A stretch of 64,000 nucleotides of DNA from Desulfitobacterium chlororespirans DSM 11544 (GTDB lineage: Bacteria > Bacillota > Desulfitobacteriia > Desulfitobacteriales > Desulfitobacteriaceae): contig NZ_FRDN01000007.1 in the NCBI RefSeq assembly GCF_900143285.1, positions 224,371 to 288,370 on the forward strand. Reading direction: 5' to 3'. A program made the translations under genes and the position numbers. The notes under the pieces were generated by a model, which made no database searches, had not been told where the DNA came from, and was given only the letters and a program-made list of their open reading frames with translations. This document shows positions 1 through 8,366 of the stretch, one piece after another (the first letter of the stretch is position 1; the number at the start of each line of letters is the position of its first letter).

Positions 1-417
1 AGGGCGAAAGACTACTCCGGACGGGGGCGGGCTCTGGCAGGTGTAATCCCAGCGGGAAAGCAGGGCGTAGATGCTAATCACCGGGAAATCCAGAGTTTCA
101 CCCAGATATTCCAGGCAGTTGGGGCACAGACAGACTACCTCTCCCACACCCAGCCGCTTCAGCCGCTCAGTCATCTTTTGCGCGATCCGCACCGTGTCCC
201 GTTCCCCCTTCAGTTCCGCCACCGGTTTGCCGCAGCAGTCGTAGGCCACGCCCACCCCATGCTCCCGGCACAACTCCGCCAGTGCATCCATAGTCTTGGG
301 GAACTGGGAAGGAAAACTACACCCTGGAAAGAGCAGGGTGGTACAGGACTCTTTAGGGTAATTGCGGAAAGGATAATGGCTCTTTTCCAACAAAGTGATG
401 AGCTGTCTCGCCTTCAC
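1..417 (-). CDS. CCG-domain (HdrB-like) iron-sulfur protein, 3' part beyond window
   Basis: The minus strand stays open from a GTG at 417 to the window edge, giving 139 residues of an incomplete protein. The GTG overlaps the TGA of the upstream membrane-protein gene as GTGA, so translation is probably coupled. Visible motifs are LLFPGCSF near residue 30, YDCCGKP near residue 66 and CLCPNC near residue 105. These are the marks of the cysteine-rich CCG domain found in heterodisulfide reductase subunit B, glycolate oxidase GlpC-type proteins and LutA/LutE. In HdrB this domain holds a noncubane [4Fe-4S] cluster. The partner and substrate cannot be read here. It is the last visible gene of a three-gene run with two TVP38-type proteins, so a redox role linked to the membrane is inferred. 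The family call is firm and the function open. Confidence 0.72.
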   Translation of the reverse strand, partial: MKARQLITLLEKSHYPFRNYPKESCTTLLFPGCSFPSQFPKTMDALAELCREHGVGVAYDCCGKPVAELKGERDTVRIAQKMTERLKRLGVGEVVCLCPNCLEYLGETLDFPVISIYALLSRWDYTCQSPPPSGVVFRP

Positions 418-1103
418 ACCTTCACCCCCTTCTTTTTCAATATGAAGGATAGGGTTAACACAAGGGCCAGCAAGGCCCCTGCAATCATTAAATAAAGACC
501 CCGTCTCTCCGGACTGGCCACCCCTGCCGCCCCTACGGTATAGGCCGCAGTGCCCGGCAGCATAAAAAGGGCCGAATACAGAGCATAGGGCAGGAATCTG
601 ATGTCTGTGATGCCGTAGGCAAAATTTTGCAGATTATAGGGAAAAAGCGGTACCAGCCGGGTGATCGCTAACAAAAATACATCCCTTTGTCCCGCTCCCG
701 CAAAGAGGAGGCGGTTGAGATAGCTGTTCTTCTCTAATTGGGGCTTCAGCGTATCCTTGAGAAAGTAGCGCCCAGCCAGAAAAGACAGGCAGGCACCCAG
801 GGTCACAGCCAACCAGCAGGCCAAGGTTCCCCACACAGGACCGAAAAGCACCCCGGCCACAATAGCAAAAGTCACCCCCGGCAAAGCCAGCAGCACACAG
901 CCGGCCACGGTGAGGACCCCGTAGAGCAGCAGGGCCAGGGCAAAGTTATCCTCCAGGGCGCGGCGCATAACAGGCAGGGTCTCCTGGTTGGCTAGATAAT
1001 CCGACCAGCCGAAGATAGAGTTGCCGATTAACACCAGCACCACTAACCCCAAAAAGAGCCAAGGCTTCCTATTTTTCATCCGCAGCTTCCCTTTTCCGAT
1101 CAT
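414..1103 (-). CDS. TVP38/TMEM64 (DedA-like, VTT domain) membrane protein
   Basis: This integral membrane protein has 229 residues. It starts with a short basic N-terminus, then a hydrophobic helix (WLFLGLVVLVL). A VTT-type core follows, with the glycine/phenylalanine-rich stretch VAGVLFGPVWGTL near residues 85-97, typical of the SNARE-associated/TVP38 family, and LVPLFPYNLQNFAYG near residue 150. The family is linked to lipid scrambling or transport across membranes, but the substrate here is unknown. The ATG at 1103 has AGGAAG upstream. A second ATG at 1079 also has an acceptable ribosome site, so the first eight residues are uncertain. It overlaps the preceding TVP38 gene and the following CCG-protein gene, so the three are one tightly coupled unit. 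Confidence 0.85.
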   Translation of the reverse strand: MIGKGKLRMKNRKPWLFLGLVVLVLIGNSIFGWSDYLANQETLPVMRRALEDNFALALLLYGVLTVAGCVLLALPGVTFAIVAGVLFGPVWGTLACWLAVTLGACLSFLAGRYFLKDTLKPQLEKNSYLNRLLFAGAGQRDVFLLAITRLVPLFPYNLQNFAYGITDIRFLPYALYSALFMLPGTAAYTVGAAGVASPERRGLYLMIAGALLALVLTLSFILKKKGVKV

Positions 1104-1782
1104 GATAAATCTTCCTGAATAGGTAAATCAAAACTGTGAGGGCGAAGAGAATCAGCAGGGCGGTGACGAAGAGCCTGGCCCCTCCGGTGAGCATCCCCCC
1201 CACATAAGAGTACACAAGTGTGGCAGGGAGCTGCCCGATGCCCGTAGCCAGGAAAAAGCCCCCAAAACTCATGCCTGTCAACCCTGCGGCATAGCTCACC
1301 AAATCGAAAGAAACGAAGGGAAGCAGACGGCAGATAAGAATAGTATGCTTTCCGTACTGCCTGAAAAATACATCCACGCTGCTCAGAGCTGTCTTGGAGG
1401 CCAGCTTCTCCACGGTGTCCCGCCCCAGAAGGCGGGCAATCCAAAAGCAGACGGCCGCTCCGGTCATGGCGCTGGACCAGGAGAGGATGGCCCCCTGCCA
1501 CCAGCCGAAGATCATAGCGTTGGCGAAGGTAATCAGAAAGGCCGGAAGAGGAGCAGCCACAGACTGGAGGAGCATCAGGCAGAAGGAAACAACGGCCGCC
1601 CAAGGACCGAAGGAGCGGATGTACTCCACTACCTGGCTGATGTCCATTGAGGAAAGCAAAATGAAGACTGACCCAAGCCCGGTCCTAAGGGGAGGTACAA
1701 TCAAGCAAATGATCACCGCCAGGATAATGACTGCCCAAACAACCCGCTTCCGATATTTCTTCGACCATCTTTGTTCGTTCAT
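1069..1782 (-). CDS. TVP38/TMEM64 (DedA-like, VTT domain) membrane protein
   Basis: This is a second TVP38-type protein of about 237 residues and the first gene of the run. A basic N-terminus (RWSKKYRKR) precedes the first membrane helix. The core holds FANAMIFGWWQGAILSW near residues 85-100 and CRLLPFVSFDLVSYAAGLT near residue 150, both standard for the VTT domain. I place the start at the ATG at 1782, eight bases after a GAGG. The ATG at 1788 is too close to that site, and the longer frame back to 1842 runs through a hairpin. Two paralogues side by side with an HdrB-like protein suggest a membrane complex or paired transporters, which is inference. Confidence 0.83.
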   Translation of the reverse strand: MNEQRWSKKYRKRVVWAVIILAVIICLIVPPLRTGLGSVFILLSSMDISQVVEYIRSFGPWAAVVSFCLMLLQSVAAPLPAFLITFANAMIFGWWQGAILSWSSAMTGAAVCFWIARLLGRDTVEKLASKTALSSVDVFFRQYGKHTILICRLLPFVSFDLVSYAAGLTGMSFGGFFLATGIGQLPATLVYSYVGGMLTGGARLFVTALLILFALTVLIYLFRKIYHDRKREAADEK

Positions 1783-1821
1783 TGACATTACCTCGTTTCT
1801 ACCTACCTGGCACAATATGCT

Positions 1822-1861
1822 AAGGGCTGCCAGGGAAAGCAATAGCCCCCTGGCAGCCCTT
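1822..1861. terminator. Perfect 13-bp hairpin, probable terminator
   Basis: AAGGGCTGCCAGG and its exact complement are separated by a short loop in the gap between the rhodanese gene and the TVP38 run. On the plus strand it is followed by a short T-rich stretch (cttcttt). On the minus strand, the direction of both flanking genes, the T-run is weak. It most likely ends the rhodanese transcript. Confidence 0.5.
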
Positions 1862-1988
1862 CTTTAGCCGTATCGATCCTCACCTCGGGCATTTACAAAG
1901 AGCACATCTTCACTGCCCGTTCGCTCTTTATATACTGAGAATCGTCGATGTACTAGTCGCTGAATGATGTGTCCACCACAGAGGCGGC

Positions 1989-2489
1989 TTAATTAGGAAT
2001 GGCAGAGTCGTTGACAGTGGTCGTGTATTCGGGAATTTTCCAACCATCACCGCCACCTTCCAGGATGAATAGGCGCTCGGGAGCAATCCCTTGATCCTGC
2101 AGGAAAGATATGGCCCGTTTGGCCCCTTTGTTGCCGCTTTTGCATACGATCACGATGGGGTCATCACCCTGGAGATTAGGCACCGCATCTTTCAATACCT
2201 GTTCAAGCTCCGGAGTATCCACGGGATAGCTGGGCACATGGTAGGCACCGGGAATATGACCTTTAGTATACATGTCATCCGGACGGCTATCAAGAATGAT
2301 GACACTCTCCTGAGCATCCAGCATAGCCTTGGTCTCGTCGGCGGTCTTGTACTGCCAGCTGATGTTGGCCTCTGCACGATCGGCAGCAGGCGCTGGGGAA
2401 CCTCCACTAGCAGGTGTTGCCTGAGTACAGCCTGCCAGTACGGATACTGATAAAAGCAGGCACATTGTTAGGGACAGTAATTTTCTCAT
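1989..2489 (-). CDS. Rhodanese-domain lipoprotein
   Basis: The protein has 166 residues and is predicted to be exported and lipid-anchored. The N-terminus is MRKLL, a hydrophobic stretch and the lipobox VLAGC, then a proline/alanine-rich linker. The single rhodanese domain covers about residues 45-160, with ILDSRPDDMYTKGHIPGA and the catalytic loop VCKSGNKG, whose cysteine would carry the persulfide. The start is the ATG at 2489 behind GGAGGAGAGGG; an upstream in-frame extension lacks a ribosome site. Such lipoproteins are sulfurtransferases or redox helpers outside the membrane, with the real substrate unknown. It stands alone, divergent from the gamma-glutamyltransferase gene. Confidence 0.88.
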   Translation of the reverse strand: MRKLLSLTMCLLLSVSVLAGCTQATPASGGSPAPAADRAEANISWQYKTADETKAMLDAQESVIILDSRPDDMYTKGHIPGAYHVPSYPVDTPELEQVLKDAVPNLQGDDPIVIVCKSGNKGAKRAISFLQDQGIAPERLFILEGGGDGWKIPEYTTTVNDSAIPN

Positions 2490-2754
2490 AGTTAACCCTC
2501 TCCTCCTTCTTATCTCTGCTACAATCTTCATTATAGTCAGACAAATAATGGGGTGTCCAATTGAAAATAACAATCAGATACCCAAGCACTATAGTTTTTT
2601 TATATAAATCTATAGCTCTTCAGGGCAACCTGAAGAGAAACAAAAAGTTAGGGAATCCCTTCCATAGAGATATTAAGAGGTCAGGATTTTTAAACAATTA
2701 ATGATATACTTAATCCATTCATAGTTAACGATCACTATATATTTGGAGGTTATT

Positions 2755-4362
2755 ATGTTTTACGATCCCTTATATCATCCTTATCCTTCCAAGCGTTCCC
2801 TGAGCTTTGCCAGCCGGGGCATGGTGGCGACTTCCCAAGGCCTGGCCGCTCAAGCAGGTTTGGACATCCTCAAAAAAGGCGGAAATGCCATTGATGCGGC
2901 TATTGCTACTGCCGCTTGTTTAACTGTGGTTGAACCCACATCCAACGGCATGGGCGGCGATGCTTTTGCTCTCGTCTGGACTAAAGGCCGGCTTCATGGC
3001 CTGAATGCCAGCGGAACAGCCCCTGCTTCCCTTTCCGGCCATGACCTCATCAAAGCCGGACACCAAGAAATGCCCCAATACGGCTGGATTCCCGTGACGG
3101 TGCCGGGTGCGCCTGCAGCCTGGGCAGCCTTATCGGAACGCTTCGGCCGGCTGCCCCTGACTGAAGTCCTTAAACCGGCCATCGATTATGCTGAACAGGG
3201 CTATCCCGTCTCTCCCGTGCTGGGCCAGAACTGGCAGATAGCCTACACGAAATACGCCCAGGAGCTCAAGGGGGAGGAATATGAATCCTGGTTTAAGACC
3301 TTTGCTCCCCAAGGGCGCGCTCCTTTCATCGGCGAAATCTGGCGTTCCCCTGATCATGCCCGCTCTTTAGCCCAAATCGCGGAAAGCAAGGCCCAAGCTT
3401 TCTATAAAGGAGACTTAGCCGATCGGATCGATGCCTTCTCCCAAAAATACGGCGGCCATCTGCGCAAAAGGGATCTGGAAGAGTACCAACCCCTCTGGGT
3501 GGACCCCATCCATCTCAATTACCGGGGCTATGATGTCTGGGAAATCCCCCCTAACGGCCATGGCTTAGTCGCCCTGATGGCGCTTAATATCCTTAAAGGC
3601 TTCCAATTCTCGGCAAAGGACTCTATCGAGACCTATCATAAGCAAATTGAGGCCATTAAGCTGGCTTATGTGGATGGGCGCAAATATATTGCCGATCCCC
3701 GGAGTATGGAAGTCAAGATCGGCGATCTGCTCTCCGAAGGATATGCCCTGGAACGCCGCAAACTTATTGGCCAAACCGCCCTCCTCCCCGAACCGGGCAC
3801 TCCGCCCAAAGGGGGAACTGTCTACCTCGCTACTGCCGATGATGAAGGAAACATGGTGTCCATGATTCAGAGCAATTATATGGATTTCGGCTCGGGCCTG
3901 GTGGTTCCCGGGACGGGGATCAGCCTCCATAACCGGGGCAATAATTTTTCCCTCGATCCCCACCATGCTAACTTTTTAGAACCTAAAAAACGCCCCTACC
4001 ATACCATTATTCCCGGCTTCCTTACTAAAGACGGCAGCGCGGTAGGTCCTTTTGGGGTCATGGGCGGATTCATGCAGCCCCAGGGGCATGTTCAGGTGCT
4101 GATGAATACCCTCGACTTTCATCTCAATCCCCAAGCCGCCTTGGACGCTCCCCGTTTTCTCTGGGTCCAGGACCGCCATGTTCAGGTGGAGCGTTCCCTG
4201 CTTTCCCATATCGGGGACGGCCTCAGCCGTATGGGGCATGAGATCGAGTGGAGCGCCAATACCGGGCTCTTTGGGCGGGGACAGATGATCTGGCGCAATG
4301 AGCATGATGTCTTGGTCGGTGCCACCGAACCGCGAACTGATGGCGTCGTTGCCGCTTGGTAA
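2755..4362 (+). CDS. ggt: Gamma-glutamyltransferase family protein
   Basis: The 535-residue protein matches the gamma-glutamyltranspeptidase family (N-terminal nucleophile hydrolases) across its length. Visible signatures are GMVATSQGLAAQAGLDIL near residue 27, GGNAIDAAIATA near residue 45, EPTSNGMGGDAF near residue 65 and IPPNGHG near residue 265. The autocleavage region GGTVYLATAD lies near residue 360, where the threonine would become the N-terminus of the small subunit. No signal peptide is visible, so a cytoplasmic enzyme acting on glutathione-like or gamma-glutamyl peptides, or a cephalosporin-acylase-like member, is possible. I start at the ATG at 2755 after GGAGG; the upstream TTG overlaps that site. 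It is monocistronic and faces the palindromic repeat at its 3' end. Confidence 0.88.
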   Translation: MFYDPLYHPYPSKRSLSFASRGMVATSQGLAAQAGLDILKKGGNAIDAAIATAACLTVVEPTSNGMGGDAFALVWTKGRLHGLNASGTAPASLSGHDLIKAGHQEMPQYGWIPVTVPGAPAAWAALSERFGRLPLTEVLKPAIDYAEQGYPVSPVLGQNWQIAYTKYAQELKGEEYESWFKTFAPQGRAPFIGEIWRSPDHARSLAQIAESKAQAFYKGDLADRIDAFSQKYGGHLRKRDLEEYQPLWVDPIHLNYRGYDVWEIPPNGHGLVALMALNILKGFQFSAKDSIETYHKQIEAIKLAYVDGRKYIADPRSMEVKIGDLLSEGYALERRKLIGQTALLPEPGTPPKGGTVYLATADDEGNMVSMIQSNYMDFGSGLVVPGTGISLHNRGNNFSLDPHHANFLEPKKRPYHTIIPGFLTKDGSAVGPFGVMGGFMQPQGHVQVLMNTLDFHLNPQAALDAPRFLWVQDRHVQVERSLLSHIGDGLSRMGHEIEWSANTGLFGRGQMIWRNEHDVLVGATEPRTDGVVAAW

Positions 4363-4400
4363 TAACTAATCATGGGATCTGGCTTCCTTAAGCCTGGACT

Positions 4401-4467
4401 AAATGAAAATTTGGCCGTTTTTGAATTGACTCATCTAGATGAGTCGATCTCAAAACGGCCAAATTTT
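4401..4467. repeat. 61-bp palindromic repeat, copy 1
   Basis: A nearly perfect palindrome lies at 4407-4467, with arms AAAATTTGGCCGTTTT and AAAACGGCCAAATTTT around the core TCATCTAGATGA. The same element, including the left flank CTAAATGAAAAT, recurs at 9134-9200. It lies just past the 3' end of the histidine kinase gene and could act as a terminator, but the conserved core and flank suggest a dispersed palindromic element. Confidence 0.8.
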
Positions 4468-4473
4468 ATCCCC

Positions 4474-5838
4474 CTAGGAGGCCGGCGGCAGATTGATCAC
4501 TACCCGGCACCCTCCTTCCGGCAGATTTTCAAACTCCGTGGTCCCCTCATGAACCCTTGCTATCTGCCGGACAAGGGTCAGCCCCAGGCCATGGCTTGGC
4601 ATCCCGGTCAAAGAGTCCTCCTCCCTGAGCCGGTCCAGAAGCTCTTGGTCAAAGCCCTTGCCGTTATCGGAGACTGAGATGACCCAGCGGGATCTTTCCT
4701 GATGAAGGGCAATGCGGATAATACAACCTTGGGGATTATGCCGGATGCTGTTTTGGATCAGATTATAGACAGCACGTCTGAGCAGCTCCTGATCCCCCAG
4801 GACTTTAGCCTGCCGGGCTGGTTCGTCCATATCTAATTCAAGGAAATAGGGCCGGGAAAGCCCTCCGTTTAAAAAATCAGCGGCAATCTGACGCAGCAAG
4901 GGCGCCAGGAGCACCTCTTCTTGGTGCAAGGGCTGCATATCGTATTCCAGCTTAGAGGCCAGATTCAGATCGTTGACCAGGGTCTTGATCCGTTGGCTTT
5001 GCTGGCGCACGATTCCCGCCTGCTCCCTGACCGGCCGGGGAAGCTCCTGATTATCCTCCAGCTGGCTGGCATAGCCCATAACCATGGATAGGGGAGTGCG
5101 GATGTCGTGGGATATGCCGGCGATCCATGAGGTTCGTGCGTAATCCCTTTTTTGCAGAGCTATCTCCTGCCTTTGCAGCTCCCGGGAGGTTTGATTCAGA
5201 GCGGCGGCCAGGTCCCCTAAAACTCCGTTGGTCCCCAGCTGCACCGGCTGCTTTGCCGCCATTTGTTCAATCCCCTTCACCAGGGTGTGCATGGAGCGGA
5301 ACAGGCGCAGGCCAAGCAGCAGGGCCAGCAGCACGGCAGCCAGCCCATTGGCCGCCAGCACGATGGGTATCCAAAAGATGGTTTTGTCCATAATGCTTTG
5401 GGGCAGCTCCATGCCCATTTTCCAGACGCTTCCCTTGGGGCAGCCCGCCACCAGAAGCCCGTCCTGATGACGCCAGACATAGACGGGATAATCCTGCAGA
5501 TACCATCTGGTGAAGCTGGCTACTTCCGGGACGGTATAGGTTCGGGAAAGCTCCGGGGGCAAATTCAGACTCCACAGGATTTCTCCTGAATCACTCAGAA
5601 GCATGGCCCATTCATAGCGGGCACTCATGGCTTGCCGTGCACTGTCGGCAAGGGTATACTCTTCCCCCTCCTTGACCAGGCCATCGGCAATGACGGAAAC
5701 CCGGTAAGAGTTTCCGTTTTCTTGTTTAGCTCCGGTCACCCACAGCAAAAACAAAGCGGCATTCAGGATCAGCAGCATCAGCGCAATGCCGGCGGCGCTG
5801 CCCACATAACGTCCCAAAATCCTCAGCATGCTTTTCAT
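4474..5838 (-). CDS. Sensor histidine kinase
   Basis: This membrane sensor kinase has 454 residues. A hydrophobic segment at residues 12-34 and a second near 165-185 bracket an extracellular sensor region of about 130 residues. A HAMP-like linker follows. The HisKA box GISHDIRTPLSMVMGY (about residue 242) carries the phosphorylated histidine. The ATPase boxes are N (LIQNSIRHNP), G1 (SDNGKGFD) and G2 (HGLGLTL). Its ATG overlaps the stop of the response regulator gene as ATGA, so the two are coupled. The divergent ABC transporter is the likely regulon. With a lantibiotic-immunity-type transporter beside it, I infer sensing of an antimicrobial peptide or cell-envelope stress. Confidence 0.93.
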   Translation of the reverse strand: MKSMLRILGRYVGSAAGIALMLLILNAALFLLWVTGAKQENGNSYRVSVIADGLVKEGEEYTLADSARQAMSARYEWAMLLSDSGEILWSLNLPPELSRTYTVPEVASFTRWYLQDYPVYVWRHQDGLLVAGCPKGSVWKMGMELPQSIMDKTIFWIPIVLAANGLAAVLLALLLGLRLFRSMHTLVKGIEQMAAKQPVQLGTNGVLGDLAAALNQTSRELQRQEIALQKRDYARTSWIAGISHDIRTPLSMVMGYASQLEDNQELPRPVREQAGIVRQQSQRIKTLVNDLNLASKLEYDMQPLHQEEVLLAPLLRQIAADFLNGGLSRPYFLELDMDEPARQAKVLGDQELLRRAVYNLIQNSIRHNPQGCIIRIALHQERSRWVISVSDNGKGFDQELLDRLREEDSLTGMPSHGLGLTLVRQIARVHEGTTEFENLPEGGCRVVINLPPAS

Positions 5839-6554
5839 TTTTCCACCACCCCGGTCAGCTTGTATCCTAAACCCCGCACTGTGAGGAGATAGCAGGGAGA
5901 AGAGGGCTCCGGCTCTATTTTTTCCCGCAGGCGGCGGATGTGCACCATCAGCGTATTCTCATACCCGTACAGATCATCCCCCCAGGCCGTCCGGCACAGA
6001 CTGTCCCCGGTGACGATGTTGCCCCTGTTTTCATACAGCTTTGCCAATAAAGTGTACTCTTTGGCGGTCAGGGTCATCTGACCCTCGGGACGGGTTACCA
6101 GGGCGCTGTTCAGATCTACCACCGCTTCCCCCAGGTGGAAGAGGGGTTTCTTGCTCTGCCGCAGGATGGGGGGAAAATAGGTTCGTGTCAGCACAGCCTT
6201 GAGCCGCAGCAGCAGTTCCCGCGGCAGAAAAGGCTTGGTAATATAATCGTCGGCACCAAGCCCCAAGCCCAGCAAGCGGCTCTCATCCTCATCCCGCGCC
6301 GACAGAAACAGCACCGGCACCGCCGAAAAGCTTCTCAATTCAGCCATCAATGAAAAGCCGTCGCCATCGGGCAAGGAGACATCCAAAATCACAACCTGGG
6401 GCTGTTCTGTTTGGAACAGCTCTTTGGCTTGTTGGCAGCTGGCTGCTGTCCGGACGCGCTGAAAGCCTTCTTTTTGGAGAATCTCCACCAGCATCCCGCG
6501 CAGATCCGGCTCATCATCCACTAACAAAAGTTTGCAGTCAAAAATTGTGTTCAT
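5835..6554 (-). CDS. OmpR/PhoB-family response regulator
   Basis: The 239-residue protein is a two-domain regulator. The receiver domain has the acidic pair in LLVDDEPDLRGML, the phospho-acceptor aspartate in VVILDVSLPDGDG near residue 55, and the lysine in ADDYITKPFLPREL near residue 105. The winged-helix output domain has LTAKEYTLLAKLYENRG and the ending VRGLGYKL, typical of OmpR-type regulators. The start is the ATG at 6554 behind GGCGGTG; a GTG nine bases upstream sits within that site. It heads a two-gene operon with the kinase and diverges from the ABC genes across a 146-bp gap, where its binding site would be expected. I could not define that site with confidence. Confidence 0.93.
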   Translation of the reverse strand: MNTIFDCKLLLVDDEPDLRGMLVEILQKEGFQRVRTAASCQQAKELFQTEQPQVVILDVSLPDGDGFSLMAELRSFSAVPVLFLSARDEDESRLLGLGLGADDYITKPFLPRELLLRLKAVLTRTYFPPILRQSKKPLFHLGEAVVDLNSALVTRPEGQMTLTAKEYTLLAKLYENRGNIVTGDSLCRTAWGDDLYGYENTLMVHIRRLREKIEPEPSSPCYLLTVRGLGYKLTGVVEK

Positions 6555-6700
6555 GTTTATCACCGCCTTTATTATAAGGTATCGCCGGGAGAATACCTAT
6601 GAGCCGGCAAAGATTTAAGGTAAATGTAAGGTGACCCAAAGGTTCCTGTAAGCCTGCTCTGCTATGCTGAGCTTACTTTCAGATTAAAGGTGGTACTTGT

Positions 6701-7615
6701 ATGGCTGATATTATCAAAACACAGGGTCTGTGTAAGCACTATGGCAAGACGCCGGGAGTCAGTGATTTGGATCTGTCGGTTGCGGAGGGAGCCGTCTACG
6801 GTTTTCTTGGACCCAACGGCGCCGGCAAATCAACAACACTTAAAATGATTCTGGGACTGGTTAAGCCCACCGCCGGCAGCATTACGGTATTCGGCAAAAC
6901 CATGAATCACCGCAGCCGCATGTCCATTCTCAAGGATGTGGGCTCTTTAATTGAGTCCCCCAGCTATTATGGCCATTTAAGCGGCTATGAAAATCTCCGC
7001 ATTATTGCCACCCTCAAAGGCACTCCGGAAAAAGACATCGGGCGGGTTCTGCAGATTGTCCGGCTGGAAAACCAAAAAAACAAAAAGACCAATCAATATT
7101 CTCTGGGCATGAAGCAGCGTTTGGGGCTGGCCTGCGCCCTTTTGGGCAATCCCCGGCTTTTAATTCTGGATGAACCTACCAACGGACTTGATCCCGCCGG
7201 GATTCAGGAAATGCGGGAGCTGATCCGTTCCCTGCCCAAGGAGTACGGTATCACAGTTCTGGTCTCTAGCCATTTGCTCAGTGAGATCGAGCAAATGGCG
7301 ACCAATCTGGGCATCATCAGCAGGGGCCGGCTTGTTTTTCAAAGCAGCTTAGGGGCCCTGCACCAAAAAAGCAGCCCCGGCATAGCCATCCGCACTTTGG
7401 ATAATCACCGGGCTGCCGCTGTTCTGGGGGAGCAAGGTATTGCTGTGCAGAGCCAGCAGGATTACCTGCTCCTCCCAGCCTTTGAGGATGGGGAATTATC
7501 CCGTTTAACTCTGAACCTGTGTGAAGAGAAGGTAGGGGTCGTGCGGATTGAACAGCGCGAAAAAAGCCTGGAAGATATCTTCCTGGAACTGACGGGATCG
7601 GCGGTGAGTTTATGA
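6701..7615 (+). CDS. ABC transporter ATPase, bacitracin/lantibiotic-immunity type
   Basis: The 304-residue ATPase has Walker A (GPNGAGKST, residue 38), the signature YSLGMKQRLGLACALLGNP near residue 135, Walker B (LLILDEPTNGLDP) and the switch histidine in VLVSSHLLSEIEQ. The C-terminal extension of about 80 residues after the ATPase core is typical of BcrA/LanF-type exporters. It is the first gene of a plus-strand operon whose two permease genes follow, the first with a 4-bp ATGA overlap. The complex probably removes a peptide antibiotic from the membrane. Expression is probably driven by the adjacent divergent two-component system. Confidence 0.92.
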   Translation: MADIIKTQGLCKHYGKTPGVSDLDLSVAEGAVYGFLGPNGAGKSTTLKMILGLVKPTAGSITVFGKTMNHRSRMSILKDVGSLIESPSYYGHLSGYENLRIIATLKGTPEKDIGRVLQIVRLENQKNKKTNQYSLGMKQRLGLACALLGNPRLLILDEPTNGLDPAGIQEMRELIRSLPKEYGITVLVSSHLLSEIEQMATNLGIISRGRLVFQSSLGALHQKSSPGIAIRTLDNHRAAAVLGEQGIAVQSQQDYLLLPAFEDGELSRLTLNLCEEKVGVVRIEQREKSLEDIFLELTGSAVSL

Positions 7616-8364
7616 GAAACGCCCTGTCCGTCGAATTCGGAAAGACCCGGCACCGCAAGATTTGGCTGATTGTGGCCGCCTTGCTGGGCTTTCAGCTGCT
7701 CTGGTTCTTCTGGGGGTTAAAGCATATGGACGCCGGGAAGCTGCAGCAGGGCTGGCTGCTCTGTCTGTACCAGTTTCCTGTGCTCAATGCCATTATCCTG
7801 CCGGTGGTCACAGCCGTTGTGGCCTCCCGGCTCAGCGATGTGGAGCATAAAGGGCAGACCTTCAGGCTTTTAAATACGGTCATGCCGGCGGGAAAATTGT
7901 TTGATGCCAAATTTCTCTGCGGTGCCTTCTATCTTCTTGCCATCGTTATTATACAGGTCGTGGCTATGCTTTTAGCCGGCTACGTTAAAGGTTTTACAGA
8001 ATCTCCTCCCCTCCCCCAGCTGGGATACTACCTTCTGTTCACCTCCTGGGTGACTCTCACCCTTTTGCTGCTTCAGCAGACTTTATCCTTGCTGTGCAGC
8101 AATCAGATGATCCCTCTTTCCCTGGGATTGCTGGGGGGCTTCGCCGGGCTTTTCATCATGTATCTCCCCCCGCAATTTGCCAAGCTGATTCCCTGGGGCT
8201 ATTACGGGGTGTTGATGCAGGTGGGGATGAATTGGGACCGGGAAACACGGATCAGTGATTTTTATTGGACGGATATCGACTGGCCGGGATTCCTGACCAT
8301 CATAGCCGCCTTCCTGCTGTTCTATAGCGGCGGGCGTGCCCTATTCAGGAGAAGGGAGGTCTGA
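7612..8364 (+). CDS. ABC transporter permease, lantibiotic-immunity family
   Basis: The 250-residue membrane protein begins MRNALSVEFGKTRHRKIW. This short basic N-terminus is typical of LanE/LanG and BcrB-type permeases, which start with an E-x-x-K-x-R motif before the first helix. About six hydrophobic segments follow, including LIVAALLGFQLLWFFWG, YLLAIVIIQVVAMLLAG and LTIIAAFLLFYSGG. It overlaps the ATPase gene by four bases and is two bases from the next permease gene, so the three products should form one exporter. The peptide substrate is unknown. Confidence 0.88.
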   Translation: MRNALSVEFGKTRHRKIWLIVAALLGFQLLWFFWGLKHMDAGKLQQGWLLCLYQFPVLNAIILPVVTAVVASRLSDVEHKGQTFRLLNTVMPAGKLFDAKFLCGAFYLLAIVIIQVVAMLLAGYVKGFTESPPLPQLGYYLLFTSWVTLTLLLLQQTLSLLCSNQMIPLSLGLLGGFAGLFIMYLPPQFAKLIPWGYYGVLMQVGMNWDRETRISDFYWTDIDWPGFLTIIAAFLLFYSGGRALFRRREV

Positions 8365-8366
8365 TT

